Assembly: GCA_964516815.1 (NCBI GenBank)
Contig: CAZEXK010000030.1
Span: forward strand, 1 to 15,242
Source of the DNA: CAIJNA01 sp964516815
GTDB taxonomy: Bacteria > Campylobacterota > Campylobacteria > Campylobacterales > Arcobacteraceae
Reading direction: 5' to 3'
DNA length: 15,242 nucleotides
Made by a program: the position numbers and the translations under genes. Numbering within the stretch: position 1 is the first letter of the stretch; each line of letters begins with the position of its first letter. Below the pieces are notes generated by a model. It saw only the letters and a list, made by a program, of their open reading frames with translations, did not search any database and was not told the DNA's origin. Positions 1 to 7,445 of the stretch are shown here, one piece after another.

Positions 1-30
1 ACTTTTTCATAGGAGAAAATACTCCGCCAT

Positions 31-159
31 CTATTGAATTTGTTGTGTGTTAGATACTTTTTCATTTTCCATCATAAGTTCACTAATACTCAAATCATTT
101 TCAATACATAATGACATTAACTCTTTAGCACTTGAAAAACCATAAGGTATTTGAATTTC
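31..159 (-). pseudogene. Relic of L-serine ammonia-lyase (sdaA-like) fragment
   Basis: Just downstream of proA, the minus strand reads EIQIPYGFSSAKELMSLC and then ENDLSISELMMENE. This aligns well by eye with the middle of SdaA-type L-serine ammonia-lyases (E. coli EVSVPYPFKSATELLAYC, about residues 165-200). The frame is open from a stop at 220-222, inside the end of proA, to a TAG at 31-33, and contains no plausible start codon. The roughly 160 residues that should precede it are absent, and the sequence after ENE does not continue as SdaA. I therefore read it as a decayed fragment. A partly assembled or rearranged gene continuing left of the window is possible, but the missing N-terminal half argues against a working enzyme. 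The family match comes from memory of the E. coli sequence. Confidence 0.55.
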
Positions 160-188
160 ATCGCTATTGTCTATTTTATTATTTATGT

Positions 189-1424
189 TTAGGCTCTTAC
201 TTGCCCACTTCCGATTATTTTAAACTTATATGTTGTTAATTCATTTATGCCCATTGGACCTCGTGCATGAAGTTTATTCGTAGAAATACCAACTTCTGCT
301 CCAAATCCAAATTGTCCTCCATCTGTAAATTGTGTACTAGCATTTAAGTATACACAAGCACTATCAACTTCATTTAAAAATTGTTCTGCACTTGTATGAT
401 TTTCAGTAATTATTGCATCACTATGTCCTGATCCATACTTTCTTATATGTTTTATAGCATCATTTGTATTTTTTACAATTTTTATTGATAAGATATTATC
501 TAAATATTCTGTATACCAATCATCTTCGCTAGCTTTACTAGTATTTATAATTTGATTTGTTTTATCACATGATCTTAATTGGGTATCGAATTTTTTAAAT
601 TCTTGTTGTAATAAAGGCAATATCTGTTTAGCTATATCTTCATGTACTAATAAAGTTTCCATAGCCCCACATATACCTGTTCTTCTGCATTTCGCATTTA
701 TACTAATACTTATTGCTTTTTTAATATCAGCATCTTTGTGTATAAATGTATGGCATAAGCCTTTATCATGTTTTATGACTGGCACTGAAGAATTACTAGT
801 TATATATTTGATTAGTCCTTCTCCACCTCTTGGAATAATCAAATCTACAAAGTTATCTTGTTTTATGAGTTCTGTTACTCCTTGTCTAGTTGAATCAGGT
901 AAAAGTGATATCATCTCTTTTTCTAAATTATTATCTTTTAATACATCTTGAAGTATTTTAGCTATGATTTTATTTGAATTTTCAGCTTCTTTTCCACCTT
1001 TTAAGATACAAACGTTACCACTTTTAAAACACAATGCTGCAGTATCACTTGTAACGTTTGGTCTGCTTTCATAAATAATTGCAATTACTCCAATTGGTAC
1101 AGATACTTTTTGTATATTCAAAGAAGTATCGCTTATCCAACCATCTATTATTTTGCCTAATGGATTTTTTAAAGCTGCAATATCTTTTATAGCATTACTC
1201 ATATCTTTGATTCTTTCATCAGTTAATAAAAGTCTATCTTTTAATGCTATACTTAAATTATTTTGCTTTGCTAAATGCATATCTATTTCATTTTGTTTTA
1301 GTATAAGAGCAGCATTTTTTTCTAAAGCATTTGCCATTTGTATTAGTATTTTATTCTTAATATCGCTACTTAGTGTTGATAATATAGATGATGATGACTT
1401 AGCTTTTGCTAAAAAATTTTCCAT
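189..1424 (-). CDS. proA: Gamma-glutamyl phosphate reductase (proline biosynthesis)
   Basis: Cytoplasmic NADPH-dependent enzyme that reduces L-glutamyl 5-phosphate to glutamate 5-semialdehyde, the second step of proline synthesis. The 411-aa length is normal for ProA, an aldehyde-dehydrogenase-fold protein. Visible hallmarks are the nucleotide-binding region with VSVPIGVIAIIYESRPNVT (about 107-125), LKGGKEAENSN (141-151), the catalytic cysteine in RRTGICGAMETLL (Cys252), and the C-terminal FGFGAEVGISTNKLHARGPMG stretch (about 372-394). The ATG at 1422-1424 is preceded by AAAGG at good spacing and a TATAAT box about 22 bases upstream. No proB or proC lies beside it; downstream is only an sdaA-like relic. 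Family assignment is secure and the gene looks intact. Confidence 0.97.
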   Translation of the reverse strand: MENFLAKAKSSSSILSTLSSDIKNKILIQMANALEKNAALILKQNEIDMHLAKQNNLSIALKDRLLLTDERIKDMSNAIKDIAALKNPLGKIIDGWISDTSLNIQKVSVPIGVIAIIYESRPNVTSDTAALCFKSGNVCILKGGKEAENSNKIIAKILQDVLKDNNLEKEMISLLPDSTRQGVTELIKQDNFVDLIIPRGGEGLIKYITSNSSVPVIKHDKGLCHTFIHKDADIKKAISISINAKCRRTGICGAMETLLVHEDIAKQILPLLQQEFKKFDTQLRSCDKTNQIINTSKASEDDWYTEYLDNILSIKIVKNTNDAIKHIRKYGSGHSDAIITENHTSAEQFLNEVDSACVYLNASTQFTDGGQFGFGAEVGISTNKLHARGPMGINELTTYKFKIIGSGQVRA

Positions 1425-1445
1425 TTTAAACCTTTATTTTTAATA

Positions 1446-1451
1446 ATTATA
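1446..1451 (-). promoter_or_regulatory. Probable -10 box of proA
   Basis: On the minus strand the hexamer TATAAT lies 22 bases before the proA ATG, with an AAAGG Shine-Dalgarno between them. No convincing -35 hexamer is visible, which is common for the main sigma factor promoters of Campylobacterota. The predicted transcript would have a very short leader. Confidence 0.5.
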
Positions 1452-1516
1452 TATTATCCAAATTTTGATGATTTAATTTAGTTTATTACCTTAAATCACT
1501 AAGAAAGGTTTAAACT

Positions 1517-1542
1517 GTTTCAATACTCTTTCATCTTGACTT
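1517..1542 (-). repeat. Possible single CRISPR-type repeat, cut by assembly gap
   Basis: The last 26 bases of contig 1 read, on the minus strand, as a sequence starting AAGTCAAGATGAAAGAG and ending TATTGAAAC. The ATTGAAAC end is the typical 3' end (crRNA 5' handle) of many type I and type III CRISPR repeats. A contig that breaks inside it, directly before a run of N, is what a repeat array does to short-read assemblies. Only one copy is visible, no spacer or cas gene is present, and the other contig ends do not carry it, so this is suggestive only. Confidence 0.3.
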
Positions 1543-1642
1543 NNNNNNNNNNNNNNNNNNNNNNNNNNNNNNNNNNNNNNNNNNNNNNNNNNNNNNNNNN
1601 NNNNNNNNNNNNNNNNNNNNNNNNNNNNNNNNNNNNNNNNNN
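1543..1642. other. Assembly gap of 100 N
   Basis: A run of exactly 100 undetermined bases, most likely a fixed-size scaffolding placeholder. The true distance, and even the adjacency of the flanking contigs, is therefore not known. The left side ends in a CRISPR-like sequence; the right side begins 24 bases past the end of the ADP-ribosylglycohydrolase-like gene. Confidence 0.95.
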
Positions 1643-1666
1643 AAATGTATGTCTTAATGAAGAAAT

Positions 1667-2518
1667 TTAAGCTCTTATACCCTTTGTACCTTCAATCCAA
1701 GAAACTGGAATTTCATAATTTGCAGCACCCATAATCATTGCTACAATCATACCTCTTGAAGAACTATCTCCTCCAACTTTTGCATTTTGTATCATTGCTT
1801 CTTTAAAATTGTCATATTTTATAAGTAAATGAACAGTACCCTCAAAACCACCATTAACATTACAAGCTATTCCAAAACCTCTTAAAGCTATGTCAGTATC
1901 TTGTGATTTACTCTGTATTGCTGTATCAAAAGATTTATTAATTAAACTTGGAACTTGTTCATTTTTAATAGCATTTTTAATACTAGTTCCATTTGCAACT
2001 TCATATAAAATAGAAGCGAAATAACTAGCTACATTTAAAACAGTATGGTCATTGTGTGTAAATGCAATAAATTCAGAAACATTTAATAAAAACTCATCTT
2101 TAGATGAACTTACATATAATAAAGGAGAAATACTGCCAACTATTGATAAATCAGATGATGTAGAACCTTTAGTTTGTGATATATCATTTTGTAATATTTC
2201 TAATGTCTTTTTAGAAGATCCATCTATATAGCCTTTAAATGATTGCATTTTTTCAAACCACATATCTTTATATGTGTTTATGTCAAATGAATTGTTATTT
2301 TGTATATAAATCTCTAACCATTTAGCATGATCGCCATAATGTGTAAAATCACCTAATTCTTTACCATTGTGATATTTTGAATATGGTTTACTCAATTCAT
2401 CCCAATTGATATTAAGATTTTTAAGTTCATTTTCATCATATATCCAATGAGAACCAAGAAGGTAAGTGTCTGCTACTAAAGCAGCTTGTATTGCATTTTT
2501 TATATTAGTATTATTCAT
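1667..2518 (-). CDS. ADP-ribosylglycohydrolase (DraG) family protein with altered metal motifs
   Basis: A 283-aa soluble protein of the DraG/ARH fold. In family enzymes two metal ions bound by acidic motifs cleave ADP-ribose from proteins or small molecules. Family landmarks are the N-terminal helix with ADTYLLGSHW (17-25 region), FTHYGDHAKWL at the usual TDDT position (58-68), SIVGSISPLLY (125-135) at the GNGsaMR-like position, FTHNDH (153-158), and the C-terminal GGDSSSRGMIVAMIMGA (249-265) where active enzymes have GGDTDTIAAxxGA. The acidic/Thr residues that hold magnesium are thus largely replaced (D251 is kept, the next D is S). Family membership is well supported; glycohydrolase activity is not, and the substrate is unknown. 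The ATG has an AAAGGA site at good spacing and its own TATAAT box. The stop lies 24 bases from an assembly gap. Confidence 0.85.
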   Translation of the reverse strand: MNNTNIKNAIQAALVADTYLLGSHWIYDENELKNLNINWDELSKPYSKYHNGKELGDFTHYGDHAKWLEIYIQNNNSFDINTYKDMWFEKMQSFKGYIDGSSKKTLEILQNDISQTKGSTSSDLSIVGSISPLLYVSSSKDEFLLNVSEFIAFTHNDHTVLNVASYFASILYEVANGTSIKNAIKNEQVPSLINKSFDTAIQSKSQDTDIALRGFGIACNVNGGFEGTVHLLIKYDNFKEAMIQNAKVGGDSSSRGMIVAMIMGAANYEIPVSWIEGTKGIRA

Positions 2519-2536
2519 AGTTTTTCCTTTTAGCTA

Positions 2537-2550
2537 ACTATAATTATAGT
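2537..2550 (-). promoter_or_regulatory. -10 box inside a 14-bp palindrome before the DraG-like gene
   Basis: ACTATAATTATAGT is a perfect inverted repeat that contains TATAAT on the minus strand (2543-2548), about 25 bases before the start at 2518. It most likely serves as the promoter -10 element. The symmetry could also bind a regulator, but in such A+T-rich DNA it may be chance. Confidence 0.45.
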
Positions 2551-2588
2551 GAAATAATAAATAAAAAGGCATAAAGTTAATATAAGTG

Positions 2589-2777
2589 TTAATTATTTCC
2601 ATCAATTATATTTGCTCTAAATGTGATAAGTTTAAATTCATTACAAGATTGATTAATGACTATTGGTCTACAACATACTTCGCAATCTTCTATATACTCT
2701 TGATTTGATAAATCAGGGTCTAATAACATAGATATTTTTTCCCAGCAATAAGGGCATATAAAAAAGTGTTCGTACAT
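2589..2777 (-). CDS. CPXCG-type cysteine-rich small protein
   Basis: A 62-aa protein with two cysteine knuckles: C8-P-Y-C11 near the N-terminus and C32-E-V-C35-C36-R-P-I, with a further Cys45. This is the pattern and length of the CPXCG motif-containing cysteine-rich protein family, thought to bind zinc, with unknown function. The residue after the first knuckle is Trp where the family name implies Gly (CPYCW, not CPYCG). An AAAAGGA site lies 7 bases before the ATG, and a TATACT box lies at 2800-2805. It is transcribed in the same direction as the symporter genes, but the symporter terminator separates them. It may be co-transcribed with the DraG-like gene 70 bases downstream, although that gene has its own promoter. 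Confidence 0.85.
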   Translation of the reverse strand: MYEHFFICPYCWEKISMLLDPDLSNQEYIEDCEVCCRPIVINQSCNEFKLITFRANIIDGNN

Positions 2778-2799
2778 ATTAATTCCTTTTATTTTACAT

Positions 2800-2805
2800 A
2801 GTATA
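2800..2805 (-). promoter_or_regulatory. Probable -10 box of the CPXCG gene
   Basis: TATACT on the minus strand, 22 bases before the ATG of the small cysteine-rich protein and just past the symporter terminator, so that gene can be expressed independently. No clear -35 is visible. Confidence 0.4.
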
Positions 2806-2867
2806 TAAAATATAAAATAAATAGTAAATGATTTTTAATTTATTTGAAAAATAAATTTAATAAATAT

Positions 2868-2892
2868 TAAATCAAGGCAAAGCCTTGATTTG
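2868..2892 (-). terminator. Rho-independent terminator of the symporter operon
   Basis: ATCAAGGC (2871-2878) and GCCTTGAT (2882-2889) form a perfect 8-bp stem with a 3-base loop. It starts directly behind the symporter stop codon at 2897. Read on the minus strand it is followed by a T-rich stretch (TTTAATATTTATT), as expected for intrinsic termination. Confidence 0.85.
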
Positions 2893-2896
2893 AATA

Positions 2897-4801
2897 TTAG
2901 TGAGAAGAAGCTTCACCAGCTCCACTTGGGATTCTAATACTTTCAACAAGTTCTTGAATCTCAACAGGAGGCGGAGGTGTAGCTCTTGAAACGAAGTAAG
3001 CTACTACGAAGTGTAAAATCATACCTATTGTTCCAATACCAGTTGGAGCGATTCCAAATAAGTAATCTTCTTTAACTCCACCAAAGAATACAAAATAAAC
3101 AATGTAAATAAATGTAAATGATAGACCAACTACCATACCACTTATTGCACCCTCTTTATTCATTCTTTTATCAAATATTCCTAATATAATTACTGGGAAG
3201 AATGATGCTGCTGCTAAACCAAATGCAAATGCCACAACTTGTGCAACAAATCCAGGAGGATTTATACCTAGATAACCAGCGACCAAAATAGCAACAACAG
3301 CTGCAACTCTAGCTAACATAAGTTCAGTTTTTTCACTTAATGTTGTTTTTCCAGTTTCTTCATCTTTATAAATAACTTGACCAAATAAATCATGCGAAAT
3401 TGAAGAAGAAATAACTAGTAACAACCCAGCTGCAGTAGAAAGAGCTGCTGCTAATCCACCAGCTGCCATAAGTGCAATTACCCAGTTTGGTAAGTGAGCA
3501 ATCTCAGGATTGGCAAGTACCATAATATCTCTATCAACATAAATTTCATTTACAATTTTTTTGTCACTAGCGTTTTTACTAATTTCATCAGCACTTAGAG
3601 CAGCTTTTGCATTAGTAGTCAATCTTTGACCGCTTGTTCCTCTTTTATCACCATCGAAATTAGGTTTACCTTTAGCTCCATCAAATGCTGCACCAGCTGC
3701 ATATTGAATTTTACCATCGCCATTTCTATCATTCCACGCTAATAATCCACCATTTTCCCAAGTTTTAAACCATGCACCATCATTAACAGTACCATCACTT
3801 CTTAATTGTTTACCATCTACAAATTGTTCATAAGTAACATTTTGTGTGTTAGCAATTAAGTTAACTCTTGAAAATGCTGCAACTGCAGAAATAGATGTAT
3901 ACATAACAGCAATAAATACTAATGCCCAACCAGCAGAAATTCTAGCATCTTTTACTTTAGGTACTGTAAAGAATCTTACAATAACATGTGGTAAACCAGC
4001 AGTTCCAGCCATAAGTACAATAGTTAACATAAACATGTTGAATATTGAACCAGGTTCAGTATAATTATTAAATCCTAAGTCAGATACAGCTTGATCTAAT
4101 GCATGCATTAAATAAGTACCTTCAGGTATTATTCTAACCCCAGAATCAAAAGCAAATGTAGTTTGAGAAAAAATTCCTACTTGTGGTAAGAATGAATTAG
4201 TAACTTGTAATGAAAGGAAAATTGCAGGTACAGTAAATGCAAAAATCATAACAATATATTGTGCAACTTGTGTATATGTAATACCTTTCATTCCACCTAA
4301 AACAGAATAAATAAATACAATACCCATACCAAGCATTACACCTGTATTAACATCAACTTGTAAGAATCTTGAGAAAACAATCCCAACCCCTCTCATTTGA
4401 CCAGCAACATAAGTAAATGATATAAAAATAACTGCAATAACTGCAATTGTTCTAGCTACATTTGAATAATATCTGTCACCAACAAAATCAGGAACAGTAA
4501 ATTTACCAAATTTTCTTAAATAAGGTGCTAGTAATAATGCAAGTAATACATATCCACCAGTCCAACCCATTAAATAAGCTCCACCATCACTACCTTTGAA
4601 AGCAATAATACCAGCTAATGAAATAAATGACGCAGCACTCATCCAATCAGCTGCAGTTGCCATACCATTTGCAACTGGAGGAACACCACCACCTGCTATA
4701 TAAAATTCTTTAGTAGAACCCGCTTTTGCCCAAATGGCAATACCAATATAAATAGAAAATGAAACTCCTACAAATATATAAATTAAAGTTTGTAATTCCA
4801 T
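2897..4801 (-). CDS. Sodium:solute symporter large subunit, VC_2705 (ActP-like) subfamily
   Basis: A 634-aa inner-membrane SSS-family transporter that uses sodium to import a small organic solute. Relatives are annotated as cation/acetate symporters, but the substrate is not shown by sequence. N-terminal signatures include EFYIAGGGVPPVANGMA (32-48), ADWMSAASFI (51-60) and FTVPDFVGDRYYS (101-113); more than ten hydrophobic segments follow. A long hydrophilic insertion (about 312-437) between two membrane segments contains an EF-hand-like loop with D358, N360, D362 and K364-I (WNDRNGDGKIQY). The partner DUF4212 subunit ends 8 bases upstream, and an AGGAGA site overlaps its end, so the two are translated together. 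This two-subunit arrangement is typical of the VC_2705 subfamily. The C-terminus is a short Pro-rich soluble tail. A terminator follows immediately. Subfamily assignment is confident; the name actP would over-claim the substrate. Confidence 0.93.
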   Translation of the reverse strand: MELQTLIYIFVGVSFSIYIGIAIWAKAGSTKEFYIAGGGVPPVANGMATAADWMSAASFISLAGIIAFKGSDGGAYLMGWTGGYVLLALLLAPYLRKFGKFTVPDFVGDRYYSNVARTIAVIAVIFISFTYVAGQMRGVGIVFSRFLQVDVNTGVMLGMGIVFIYSVLGGMKGITYTQVAQYIVMIFAFTVPAIFLSLQVTNSFLPQVGIFSQTTFAFDSGVRIIPEGTYLMHALDQAVSDLGFNNYTEPGSIFNMFMLTIVLMAGTAGLPHVIVRFFTVPKVKDARISAGWALVFIAVMYTSISAVAAFSRVNLIANTQNVTYEQFVDGKQLRSDGTVNDGAWFKTWENGGLLAWNDRNGDGKIQYAAGAAFDGAKGKPNFDGDKRGTSGQRLTTNAKAALSADEISKNASDKKIVNEIYVDRDIMVLANPEIAHLPNWVIALMAAGGLAAALSTAAGLLLVISSSISHDLFGQVIYKDEETGKTTLSEKTELMLARVAAVVAILVAGYLGINPPGFVAQVVAFAFGLAAASFFPVIILGIFDKRMNKEGAISGMVVGLSFTFIYIVYFVFFGGVKEDYLFGIAPTGIGTIGMILHFVVAYFVSRATPPPPVEIQELVESIRIPSGAGEASSH

Positions 4802-4809
4802 ATTATCTC

Positions 4810-5064
4810 CTACTCGTCTACGCCGTATTTTTTGTCAATATTACCCATTTTTACAATATATACGAATATAAGTACTACAAATGAATAGATTGAACCTTGT
4901 TGTGCGAACCAGAATCCTAGTTTAACACCACTTATTTCTATCATATTTAACTGATTTATAAATAAAACTCCACAACCTAGTGAAACTATAAACCAAACAA
5001 CTAAAAGCTTTAGTATCATTGTGATATTTTCACTCCAGTATTCTTGTGCTTTTTTTGCATCCAT
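4810..5064 (-). CDS. Sodium:solute symporter small subunit, DUF4212 family
   Basis: An 84-aa inner-membrane protein with two transmembrane segments (about 16-36 and 54-72). It has the family signature: YWSENITMILKLLVVWF near the start, then LGFWFAQQGSIYSFVVLIFVY around 49-69. DUF4212 proteins are encoded next to VC_2705-type symporters and are regarded as their small subunit. The gene is first in the operon, with a strong AAAGGAG site 6 bases before the ATG and a TATAAT box in the upstream region. The length is normal for the family. The precise role of the small subunit (assembly, stability or transport) is not known. Confidence 0.93.
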   Translation of the reverse strand: MDAKKAQEYWSENITMILKLLVVWFIVSLGCGVLFINQLNMIEISGVKLGFWFAQQGSIYSFVVLIFVYIVKMGNIDKKYGVDE

Positions 5065-5124
5065 TTAAACTCCTTTATTAATTATTTAATTAAATAAATT
5101 AACTAACAATAATACTACTTCTCA

Positions 5125-5130
5125 ATTATA
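5125..5130 (-). promoter_or_regulatory. Probable -10 box of the DUF4212-symporter operon
   Basis: TATAAT on the minus strand within GCTATAATTG, about 60 bases before the DUF4212 start. It separates the symporter pair from the regulator gene upstream. Between it and the start lies a 16-bp A/T-only palindrome (5082-5097) in the leader. No terminator is seen after the response regulator, so read-through from the upstream operon is also possible. Confidence 0.5.
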
Positions 5131-5206
5131 GCAATAACATAGCAAATACTTTGATTATGTATATTTTTAATTATTATGTAGATTTAGGGTATAAATGATA
5201 CAAATA

Positions 5207-5878
5207 TTAGATTATTTTGCTATATCTTTTTATTTTGTAACCAAGGCCTTTTTGGTTAACTATGAAGTCTTCATTTAGTATTTTTCTAAGTCTTGATATT
5301 TCAGTTCGTATAGTTGCATCACTTACAATATTATGATCCCAGACATATTGCCTTAATAAATCTACACTCATTGTATTGTTTATATTTGAGCATAAACATT
5401 TAATAATATCATGTTGTTTCTTTGTTAATTCTTGTTTTTGTTTATTATAGTGTAAGGTTTTTGTTGTCTTAGAGTAAGAATAGTTTTGACTCAAAATAAT
5501 ATGTTCATTTTCATATGTTATTTTTTCATTTTGTATTTTTTCTATTCTTATAGATAATTCTTTTAAATGAAATGGTTTTTTAATATAATCAGATGCACCT
5601 AAATCAAAAGCTTTGCTTATACTTGTGATATCTATTGATGCTGTTATAAATAAAACAGGAGTGAAACAATTAGTACTTTTAATCTGTAAAAATAAATCCA
5701 AACCATTAATACCAGGAACATTTATGTCAAATAAAAATAAATCATAGCAATTATTTTGTATCTCTTTAAATGCTTGTTTTCCATTTGAAAAGACTAGACA
5801 TTCATGTCCTAAAGTTATTAAATATTCTTGTATTGAATTTTGCAACATAATTTCATCTTCTAATAATAATATTTTCAT
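5207..5878 (-). CDS. OmpR/PhoB-type response regulator
   Basis: A 223-aa DNA-binding regulator. The receiver domain (1-about 115) has the acidic pocket E7-D8, the phospho-acceptor D51 (LFLFDINVPG), T79 (FITAS) and the conserved Lys-Pro at 101-102 (IKKPF). A winged-helix output domain follows (about 150-220), with TKKQHDIIKCL, DATIRTEISRLRKIL and a final NQKGLGYKI wing. It starts one base after the histidine kinase stop codon; the Shine-Dalgarno AAGGA overlaps the kinase's last codons, so the two are translationally coupled. Transcribed next in the same direction is the DUF4212-symporter operon, a candidate target. The target assignment is inference from neighbourhood only. Confidence 0.95.
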   Translation of the reverse strand: MKILLLEDEIMLQNSIQEYLITLGHECLVFSNGKQAFKEIQNNCYDLFLFDINVPGINGLDLFLQIKSTNCFTPVLFITASIDITSISKAFDLGASDYIKKPFHLKELSIRIEKIQNEKITYENEHIILSQNYSYSKTTKTLHYNKQKQELTKKQHDIIKCLCSNINNTMSVDLLRQYVWDHNIVSDATIRTEISRLRKILNEDFIVNQKGLGYKIKRYSKII

Positions 5879-5879
5879 T

Positions 5880-7442
5880 TTAGTCCTTAAATGTATATGT
5901 AAAAGAAGTTATATTTTCTTTAGAGCTTAAATCAATTTGAACATTAGTTTTATCACATATTTCATTAATAATGTCCAATCCCATACCAAATCCTTCAGTA
6001 AGTGTATTTTCTCTATAATATCTTTTAAATACTTCTTGAGTATTTTTAATAGTATCAGATTGATTAATTATTTCAAACAATATTAGATTATTTTTTATTT
6101 TAAGGCTTATGTTTATTGAAGTATTTTGATATGAATAATTGATTGCATTTGAAATAGAATTGTCGCATATTCTTTGTAACTGAATATCATTAAAGTTTAT
6201 GTTTATATTTTCTTGTATATTTGTTTTAATTGTTAGCATATTTCCTATTGCAATAGAATCAAAAAAATCAATCCTAGAAATTAAAAAATCAGAAAAATTT
6301 ATAATTTCTTTCTCATATGTAATTCTATCTTTTTTAATTAAATATGATAAATCATTGTATATATTGTGTATTATTTTTGATGCAGCTTCAATTTTATTTA
6401 GATATTGGTTGTGTGAATATCTTAATTTAAATAAATCAATATTTGCAATCATGATACTTAAAGGCGTATTTATTTCATGGATGGCATTTTTTATAAAGAT
6501 ATCTTGATTTTGTACTAACTGCAAAGCGTATTCTTGTGAACTTTGTAGCTTTTTAGTTCTACTTTGTACTTTTTCTTCTAAACTTGCATTTAAATATTTT
6601 AATTCTTTTGTCATATTGTTTATATTTTTGCTTACAGTTTTGAACTCATCAAAAGTTAACTGTTCATAATCAATTAAATCAATTTTATGTAAAGTATCTA
6701 TAATAATTTTAATATCTTTTTGTATTAAAGAAGTAAAGTATTTATATATTAAAGTACCAGCAATTAATAACACAATAGATATAAATAATATTTGCAATAC
6801 ATAAGACAATACTTTTTGTTTGTATAAATGTTTTCTTTGTTTTATTACTTTTTGTATTTCATCCAAATATACACCACTACCAACCATCCAATTCCAAGGT
6901 TTAAATGAATTTGCATATGATATTTTTGCTTCAAGAGTATTTGTTGTAGGTTTGTTCCATACATATTTTACATAACCTCCCTCTTTTTTTATTGAAATAT
7001 TTATTAGTTCTTTTATTACTTTCTTGCCGTTTGGATCAGAAAAATCAATTAAATTTTTTCCTGCATTCTTTTTAAAAATAGGATCAGCTATATTTATTCC
7101 ATTAAAGTCGTATATAAATACATACCCAGAACCATTATTTTTATTTCTCATTTGTTCTATTGCATCTATTATTTCTTCTTGTAAAGCAAGTAATGATTTG
7201 TTTTTTCTATCTTTATTATATTTGTAATTTATAAAACTAAGGGCTCTTTGAGTTTCTTTTTTTATAAATATTTTTTGTGAATTAAAGTAATCCTTTTCTA
7301 GTTTATTTACATCTTTTATATAGTCATTGTATGTAGTAATCAAAGCAATAAATATAAACAATATTGCTAATAAAGATACAATATAAAAACTAATCTTATT
7401 AATTTTATATATATTTTTATTGTAAAATAAAGTATATGTCAT
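5880..7442 (-). CDS. Membrane-bound sensor histidine kinase with periplasmic Cache domain
   Basis: A 520-aa inner-membrane sensor. Transmembrane segment 1 (about 17-38) and segment 2 (about 211-231) flank a periplasmic single-Cache domain of the sCache_2 type. It carries GSGYVFIYDFNG (104-115), a DPNGKKV segment (136-142) and YANSFKPWNWMVGSGVYLDEI (176-196, key residues W183, W185, G188, G190). A coiled linker with KVQSRTKKLQ (291-300) leads to the dimerisation helix with phospho-acceptor H322 (IHEINTPLS). The catalytic domain has an N-box around DNSISNAINYS (427-437) and a G-box GFGMGLDI (484-491). sCache_2 domains often bind small carboxylates, so such a ligand is plausible but not shown. 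The ATG lies 3 bases past the radical SAM gene, with only a weak SD, so coupling to it is likely. Confidence 0.93.
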   Translation of the reverse strand: MTYTLFYNKNIYKINKISFYIVSLLAILFIFIALITTYNDYIKDVNKLEKDYFNSQKIFIKKETQRALSFINYKYNKDRKNKSLLALQEEIIDAIEQMRNKNNGSGYVFIYDFNGINIADPIFKKNAGKNLIDFSDPNGKKVIKELINISIKKEGGYVKYVWNKPTTNTLEAKISYANSFKPWNWMVGSGVYLDEIQKVIKQRKHLYKQKVLSYVLQILFISIVLLIAGTLIYKYFTSLIQKDIKIIIDTLHKIDLIDYEQLTFDEFKTVSKNINNMTKELKYLNASLEEKVQSRTKKLQSSQEYALQLVQNQDIFIKNAIHEINTPLSIMIANIDLFKLRYSHNQYLNKIEAASKIIHNIYNDLSYLIKKDRITYEKEIINFSDFLISRIDFFDSIAIGNMLTIKTNIQENININFNDIQLQRICDNSISNAINYSYQNTSINISLKIKNNLILFEIINQSDTIKNTQEVFKRYYRENTLTEGFGMGLDIINEICDKTNVQIDLSSKENITSFTYTFKD

Positions 7443-7445
7443 ATA

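Noticed and set aside
736..1443. Plus-strand frames opposite proA (736-951 and 1153-1443)
   Set aside because: Antisense shadows of a well-conserved enzyme; no ribosome binding site and no family resemblance.
5082..5097. 16-bp palindrome TTATTTAATTAAATAA in the leader of the DUF4212 gene as an operator
   Set aside because: It is made only of A and T; such symmetry arises easily by chance in this composition and nothing else supports a binding site.
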